A program made the translations under genes and the position numbers. From Branchiostoma floridae (Eukaryota; Chordata; Leptocardii; Amphioxiformes; Branchiostomatidae), in contig NC_049988.1 of NCBI RefSeq assembly GCF_000003815.2, positions 16,147,778 to 16,211,777 of the forward strand: DNA of 64,000 nt, given 5' to 3'. Shown here in pieces: positions 57,131-64,000 of the stretch (the first letter of the stretch is position 1; the number at the start of each line of letters is the position of its first letter). The notes below the pieces were generated by a model. That model had not been told where the DNA came from. It worked only from the letters and a program-made list of their open reading frames with translations, and did not search any database.

Positions 57131-60100
57131 ATCGAGTGCATTTATGTATCATTCATTTGCCGCCATTCTAACCTTGTGTTTCGAATTCGGTGCCCGTGAC
57201 CTCTAAAGTTGATGACACCCATTGGGGCGATATCGGACGATTTGTATGGTCTATTAGCCGTTTTTACGTTCGGCTTAGTTCACATTACTCTTGCTCTTTT
57301 GCTCATTTTTGCTCCCTGTGGATGTTGAAACCGTTTCTCATGTCCTTCTTCGGTGTTCTGCTGACGCTGTTGAGTCGATATCGAATGAGTTATAGTAGCA
57401 ATTAAACGTTCATTCATGTGATATATCTCGTGCCCTTTTCTCTGCGCCAAGTATATTCTTGATACTGATAGAAATGGAAGTGTGACGATATAAAAGGATT
57501 TGTATTCTAACGAGACGTTTTAAGGTTCTGTACATCTCCTATTTCCCGCGTGTCGTGTTCTTTGCATAGTGTTGTCTTGATGAATATATCAATCTGCCGA
57601 TAGAAAATGATTCATACAATATGTTTTAACGGTCTGCTGTTTTAATTGTCCGCTCATCTCAAATATGTCATGTCCTGTTCTGTACCCGATTCTTTATTGA
57701 AGGAATTGAGAAAATTTGCAAACACGCTCAGAGACAAGCCGACTCAAGCGTGCAAATGTCAAGGTCAACACAGGGAGGTGTAGGAGACTGTGATTGTTTG
57801 TCTCAGATAACGAAGTTAAGCAGATTCTTTGAGTATGGACTACAGTATTGGACGGAAATAGTCATCAGTACAAATGTACTTGCAGATTTTATGTTGTCAT
57901 TTTGTTCTAACTTTAGGGGACCTACAGAAATATACGTCGTAGGGGCATGGGTAAAATGTGATTTCAAGAGAATATTTTTTTTTGGTCTGTAGTTCTGCTT
58001 TGTCTGGCCTTGTTTGTTTTACATTTTTCAGAGGCTTTTAGTCCGATCTTTTTCTAGTCCTTTTTCAATCTATACGCCTACCTTCTTCGCCCACGTCAAC
58101 AGTATCAACTAGTGGCAGGGAGAGCGATTGCCTTTGTACAAATCGTCAGGCGTAGGCGTTATAATGTCAATGCCAACAGTAACAAGTTAAAACATGTACT
58201 AACAACAAACAGAGTAACTTTAGTCATCGGCTGAGTGTGAGTGTCAAAATACTGCACCTGTTTCAGCTGTGGAGATGTGTGTGGAATAGGTCTTGATGAT
58301 GTATATTGTTGTCATCGTCGAAACGGTTATGTTTTTGGTAGTTTAGTAGCGTTGCTGAGGAAGTTATTGGCGGATTGTCATGTAGTTTGGTATGGATATG
58401 TCTTGTCCTATCGAAGAAACAATTGGTACCGGTGACTTTCCTTGATACTGTAGCGAAACTTCCTGTTTGATATCTCTTGTTTTGGAAATGTTGTGGTCAC
58501 AAATCGATTTTTTTCGGTGTTAAACAGCACTTGTGCTCGGAAAGAAGTGACATAAATTTTGGCCCTCTATTTTTAAGAATGGTTTCCCAATGTATATCAC
58601 ATAACAGTCGTGACAGTTGCCTTCGCTGTTCACTCGCACATCGTTTTAAACGACAATTTAACGACATTCTAATCGCCGATCTCCCAAATTAAGAACGGCC
58701 TATCAAATGCGCAATGCGTGATTATTAATGACTTGCTATCACGCCTTATAGGGCTCCTGTTTCTAATTCTGTCTGACTGATTAATTTTCTAGGGCCCATT
58801 GTACTTGCAATACGTCACGCTGAGGCATAGCCCGAAAGATCACATTGGTAAGTGTAGTACCGGTTGATCCAATGTTTACCCAGGACAATGCTGTCCCACA
58901 CGGTAACGTCTCAATGGGACTCAGCAGACACGCTAACAGATGTTATCTCACTGGTACTTTGTCTGGAGAATGCTTAAAAAGAGGATTCGAGGTCAATGAA
59001 CTATTAGTATTTCAATACTGCAATGTCTGTGTATTTTGTCTTCATCTTATGTGCATTGTGTTTCGCGTATATTCAACAAAGGGAATTTTTGTCACATTTT
59101 GTACGTTGGAGATTTTACTACTATTTGCCAAACTTCTCAAAAGAACCCAAAACACTTATCGAGAAGAGTAGGGATGACCCTGTCCCAATGTGTTTGCCAT
59201 AAACGCGAACCGTATACGCGTAGTACACTGTATACGCATAGCAAAGCCGAAAATCACTACAGCCTACATGTAAGTGTAAGAGCATTATGCTTGGTCTCAA
59301 TCGATCTTGGCTGGTTTTCCTTACCTTATAAGTGCTTGCACTGTAATCTACTTACGTAAAGGAAAGGCAAACTAAGCAACCATAAAGAGCAATACCAGAC
59401 CTCGGGTATTTTGTTTGTTGACTTTTCTGCAAGGCATACAAACGGACAAATAGAAACACTGGCATCCATACATGTTTTGACAGTTCTAGAAGAGCTGGGT
59501 GATGAAAACGACACAACCGTGACTACCAGTCGTTGCTATGACATTTAGCTTTGCTGTATATCCTTTGCCAAATGTCAGTGCAGCACTACCAACGTTTTCG
59601 CAACTTCGTAACGTAGCAATGATTGGTGTTTTTAGAGGGGGCGTTTTGTTTACGATCTATTGCTCTGACCCTCGACCTTTTAGTCTACGTTGCTCGTTCA
59701 CGCACCATCACTAATATTTCTTTAGTTGCTTGTGGTTGGAACGTTTCTTTCTTCATTTGAATTTCCCATTACAATAAATTATGAAGGGATGACAAATCAT
59801 TTCTATCAGTTGTCTCCCCATGGCGTTTCAGTTATTATTGAACATACAAGCTTTGTAAATTGTGTAGCAAAAGGACACTTGCCATTCGATATTGCTTTGA
59901 CCCTTGAGGCCTTGACGTTTGACATTTGGTGTTACGTTCAGGCACCAGCAGGTGTGTGTACAGATCAGGTGTTGACCCCTGACCTTTACCCCACATACAA
60001 GTCCCACGCATCAGCAGGTATGTGTACAAAACAGGTGTGTTGTGAGAACGTTATTGTTGTTGTTTGACAAGTTCTTTCCGTAGTACGAGAGATAATATCT

Positions 60101-60180
60101 GATATGATAGCTAGGTGTGACAGACAATGGACTATTTGAGATTATATCTTCTATGTTTTGAAAGAAGTCAATCTAAATAA
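57131..60180. other. unannotated intergenic stretch
   Basis: Several short open frames occur, but none has a recognisable domain, splice context or repeated composition that supports coding. A small two-copy motif (CAGCAGGT(G/A)TGTGTACA...CAGGTGT) lies at 59945-60045. Nothing else is recognised. Confidence 0.5.
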
Positions 60181-60264
60181 CGAAAAAGAGGGAAAGAGGG
60201 AAAAATACGGCTTCGGACCCCTTAGTAGTATTTATATGTACTGCAACATCCTCTTCCTGATAGC

Positions 60265-60750
60265 AGAGTGGTATGATCCATAGACAAACTGGTCTGCCAA
60301 GCGATGTCAATGACATCAATTTTAGACACCCGGGTAAAGACTTGTTGAGCATCAATTGTTGTAGCGCATAAGAATAGGCATACGGCATAATATAAGAAAT
60401 TCACCAAAAGTCTAAAAGATATTTTGCGGTGGTATGAGATCTTCTGTTTCTTGTTGCAAGGTAATCTCAGTACTAGCATATCTTTTTACGAATCTCCGTA
60501 TTTGAAGTACAGAAGAGTACTGTTCAGTAAGATTTACAAGACGTACCCAGACATCTGATTGGTGTAATCCATAGACAACTGGTCTGCCAGGCGATGTCAT
60601 CACAGGCCAAAACTCGCGGAGTAAGAGATTGTAAAATTTTGCTGCTTCTTGGAAAGTCACCCACTTGATACTAGGACCTCTTACGAATCTCCGTATTTGA
60701 ACTACAGAAGAGTACTGTTCAGTAAGATTTACAGTCCGTATCCATTCAGC
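60265..60750. repeat. direct repeat pair with an open minus-strand frame
   Basis: CTTACGAATCTCCGTATTTGAA and about 40 following bases occur at 60483-60545 and 60680-60745. ATCCATAGACAA(A)CTGGTCTGCCA and its continuation occur near 60275 and 60567. A minus-strand frame of about 140 codons spans them and so carries a repeated VNLTEQYSSVxQIRRFV. The coding status is doubtful. Confidence 0.55.
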
Positions 60751-60844
60751 TGAACGCACCAGACGTTTAGACCGGCCGGGTATTACCGTTTCTATGGGTG
60801 CCAGTGACCCGCGGTGACATGTGTGTGCGTACTGCCTCATACCT

Positions 60845-62136
60845 GGAACTGTGCCAAGTTGTCTGTTGGATTGAAATGCACGAAATCACACGGGTCTTGA
60901 ACAACGAAAAACTATGGAAAGAAGGTGGTATTTACTGAAGGGACAAGTTATACATTTATGTGGATAATCTAAAAATTTCAGACGAATAGTAGAACTACAA
61001 CTTCTTGTAACCTCTATGTTTGAAATCATCAACAGTATGTGGAGAATTCTTCATAGACAATTAAAAAAAACGGAAACAATGTATGACGTTTTATCATGGA
61101 AAAACAACGAAAGAACAATGAATACACGTATTTACGATATTAGAGAGACAAGATATACATTCGTATAAATGAATAAAAAGAAATTCGCACGAAGAGCAGA
61201 AATACTACCTCTAAACTTGTTATTTGACACCGTCAGCGGACAATTCTTGATTGATAAATAAAAAAAGAACGAAAGCAAAGTAAGACCAATTAAGCTTTCT
61301 CTATTGACTTAAATCTGCAATTGAGAACAACGACATGTTGTTATCTATTGATAAATACGTGAGCTAATATAGTTATGGAAATTCAAAATAAATTAGGTCA
61401 ATACCATATTTGCAGAATTCCTTATATACGATATATCACCCCAGTGTAAACAGTGCTTTATGCAAGCCTTGTACGGAAAGCGAGAGCTTGGCGGACTTAC
61501 TTTACAAAGATGTTTGTGTTTTACGGAGACAAACCGCACAGCAAGGCAGACATGAAAGCCAGTAAGATGAAACAGTGCAAAATAGAAAGCCATGGCAAAT
61601 CTAAAAAGTCGAACTCCCGAATCTCGCACTTCGCGCTCGCCTAATCTTAGAGAATACCACACAGTCCCTGATATTATATGGCGCCGTCACACTTGTCGTA
61701 GGTCGTCGCACGATTTTGACATCGTGGCATTATTAATCAGGCTGTGTCACAGCCAACCGCCAACAAGGACCCAAGACAACATTTTTGTAACAAGACAACT
61801 GAATCGTGTACGAAATATGCACGACTGTCCCACGAATGCCGTACGACGTTTGTAAGACGATCGTACGGAGATCGCACGACGATCGCACGATGAATACGAC
61901 CTGGCCCTACGTTCGCAGTTCGTCATACACGGTAATACCCTGCCGTACCTCCGATGTGCTGGTTCCTGAATTGCCCAAATACTTCCCGTTTTAATGGTTC
62001 CCATCTATAACAGTCAGCGCCCGAGGTATATGGTCTATTGTGATGTATTTTATCGTACCGCGTGGAGGGAGATGTGCGCACGAACCGCTGTGATTCGATC
62101 AGTATATGTGGTGAGCCGTGTTGTGCTTTGGATGGG
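60845..62136. other. unannotated AT-rich stretch
   Basis: No gene was recognised. GATCGTACGGAGATCGCACGACGATCGCACGA at 61858-61890 is a short tandem CGATCGCACGA-type repeat. The remainder is simple AT-rich sequence. Confidence 0.5.
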
Positions 62137-62501
62137 TAAGGCCAGTTTGATTTGATTGTACGAATGTCATCCTCTGGGAATCCCAAAACCGATGCGAGCG
62201 AGCGAAAAAAAAAAGGCTTGGCCCCCCAAAGTTGCCTTCATTATGAAATCTAAGTGGTCAGGAAGGTTGAACAAATGACTGAAACACGGAGTATGGTATA
62301 CCGAACAACAGATCCTTCAATTTGGTTCTTTTACATCTTTTTCTATGACCTTGGAATTGACCTTACCATTCTATGACATTAGTAGACGTTTTCTGACATT
62401 TTTTTGCATACCTTTGCTAATTTTGCAGTTGCTTTGTACGATTTACGAAAACGGCCGAAGATTGATGCGTGCATCGATGTAATCAAATCAACATAGCCTT
62501 A
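62137..62501 (+). mobile_element. MITE family B, copy 3
   Basis: TAAGGCCAGTTTGATTTGAT at the left faces ATCAAATCAACATAGCCTTA at the right. The interior aligns with copy 2 (GTTGCCTTCATTATGAAATC, TAAGTGGTCAGGAAGGTT, GAGTATGGTATACCGA). Confidence 0.78.
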
Positions 62502-63356
62502 TACGCTTGAAGCCTTTTCTTCGCCGTTCTATATCCGCACATCGATTTTGGTGTAAATCATTAAATCATAGCCTAGAATGGAAATGGGCAATTTTCTGCC
62601 GACGGTCGCGTGATAAACGTAGAAGTAGGGAAATAACTCGTTAAAGTTTTTAAAGTTTGCTCAAAAAGTATAAAAATGGATGTTTTCCACATAAGATGAG
62701 GTCACCAAGATATGAGCAGACATTGGGATGTGGACTCATGTCTCAAGGAATTTTTGTTTTATAACATACATAATTCTCACTACATCCATATGTCAAAAAT
62801 GATGATGATAATGGTAATAGTAGAGATATCATTCTGTACCAAATAAGATGTATCCACTGTAACATGCCGCAAGGTGTTTTCAAAATAGTGTTTTTGCAGT
62901 CCGGAAAAAGATTTTCCACATACATGTAAGTTCAAGTTTCGACATCCTTCTGATAACCCTTCCCCTATAAGTTGTAACACCCTCCTCCCACAACAACAAC
63001 ATTAAACAGACGTTCACATCAATACGGCTCTCTATAACGGCTCCCCTACGTGCCAATAGCTAGTAGTTTGAAACATTGGTGACCTATTAGCGATTGTACA
63101 ATGACTGCCCTCCAGCGCTTCAGTAAATTTTCCTGAATTCGATCTTTGCCCGATGGATGTTTTGTCCCGTTGCCAAAAACCTTCACACTTGGCAGCACTA
63201 GCTTTGTTTCTGACAATCGGATCGACTACTGATCAATTTAGAACCAAGAATAGCAATTTTGTAACAACTTCGGATAGGAACTTGTGATCTAAAAGTAGAC
63301 ATTCCTGCACGTAAGACAACAAAAATGTTCAGTTGACGGAGTTTCAAATATCGATC
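62502..63356. other. unannotated stretch
   Basis: No supported gene or recognised repeat between the MITE copy and the terminal tandem repeats. A short ATT/ATG-rich tract lies near 62795-62825. Confidence 0.5.
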
Positions 63357-63570
63357 TCTATGGCTTTCTTCAGGATGAATGACCCACCATTTCAATCACG
63401 TGACTAGAGTTATGGGTCAAAGGTCTAGGTGGTCTGTAGTGTCGTCATTTGAGGCAAATTAATTTTCAACCATCTCTACGGTCTTCCTCAGGATGAATGA
63501 CCCACCACTTCAAACACGTGACTTGAGTTCAAGGGTCAGGGTTCTGCAGCGTCTTAATTTGTGGCAATGG
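63357..63570. repeat. two-unit tandem repeat (about 118 bp)
   Basis: CTTCAGGATGAATGACCCACCA...CACGTGACT and CTTCCTCAGGATGAATGACCCACCAC...CACGTGACTTGAG, each followed by GGGTCA and GTCNTNATTTG(A/T)GGCAA. Each unit holds a CACGTG E-box. Confidence 0.75.
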
Positions 63571-63580
63571 AAGCGACATG

Positions 63581-63822
63581 AACGTATTCTACTGATTGAA
63601 AATGTCAACGGTAGACTGCTTCTTCAAGTTCAATACCAGCACTAGAGACCTAGGAAAATATAACGTATTCTACTGAGTGAAAATGTCGACGGTAGAGCGC
63701 CTCTTAAAGTTCAAGACAAGTACTGGAGACTCAGGAAAATATAACCGTATTCTACTGAGTGAAAATGTCGACGGTAGAGTGCTTCTTAAAGTTCAAGACC
63801 AGCACTGCTAACCCAGCAAAAT
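63581..63822. repeat. three-unit tandem repeat (about 81 bp)
   Basis: Three copies of AACGTATTCTACTGAGTGAA, AATGTCGACGGTAGAGNGC and TTCTTAAAGTTCAAGACCAGC end in AGGAAAATAT. The start positions are near 63581, 63662 and 63743. Confidence 0.85.
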
Positions 63823-64000
63823 ACACAGTATTACGTCACTGATAGCACTCAAACCTTCAAGAGCCACAGGAGGACCCGGCAGTTCAAAGTCACATCCTGA
63901 CGTTTTCCTGCCAATTTTCGAACCATGTGGCGAGTTGACCGCTCTGTAATCAAGTGTCGAGACTTTGTGAGTCAGACTATCGCACGTACGGACACAGGAA

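Noticed and set aside
1-64000. CRISPR arrays, operons or prokaryotic regulatory elements
   Set aside because: All direct repeats seen are eukaryotic satellites, MITEs or element ends; spacers of regular length and cas genes are absent.

Overview
The window looks like genomic DNA from an invertebrate chordate. My best guess is a lancelet (Branchiostoma). The reasons are an intron-dense RIF1 gene whose layout resembles the vertebrate gene, including one giant central exon, a DIRS-type tyrosine-recombinase retrotransposon, and a high density of small foldback and MITE-like repeats. The species call is inference; the gene calls are not.

Layout. From 1 to about 34,000 the minus strand carries most of one gene, RIF1 (Rap1-interacting factor 1), which controls replication timing, 53BP1-dependent repair and PP1 recruitment. 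I could trace a non-coding first exon and 34 coding exons whose splice phases all agree (2,427 codons). After these come an exon swallowed by an assembly gap (948-1404), an exon encoding the C-terminal DNA-binding domain, and a last exon cut by the window edge. The protein has an N-terminal HEAT-like half, a disordered middle with AT-hooks encoded mainly by a 3.1-kb exon, a GILK/RVSF PP1-docking pair, and the alpha-CTD-like C-terminal domain. The giant exon contains one in-frame TGA.

Two large mobile elements sit in RIF1 introns. One is a 5.3-kb foldback element (7114-12412) whose terminal arms are built of short tandem palindromic units. The other is an apparently intact 4.96-kb DIRS element (16113-21074) lying antisense to RIF1, with gag-like, RT/RNase H/methyltransferase-like and tyrosine-recombinase ORFs, identical 119-bp inverted ends and an internal complementary region. 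Smaller insertions (LINE remnants, MITEs, a retroposed insertion with a 13-bp target duplication) fill other introns.

From 34 to 64 kb the sequence is mostly intergenic or intronic repeat. It holds two plus-strand gene pieces: the first two exons of an unrecognised gene (37500-37746 and 42218-42259) and a long single-exon ORF (49589-54010) for a 1,473-residue protein with one N-terminal membrane segment and a very long acidic, repeat-containing disordered tail. Around them are a MITE family with perfect 9-bp target duplications, a second MITE family nested in a tandem array, a GC-rich foldback element, a tRNA-derived SINE, and several satellites. No bacterial-type operons, CRISPR arrays or true tRNA/rRNA genes were seen.
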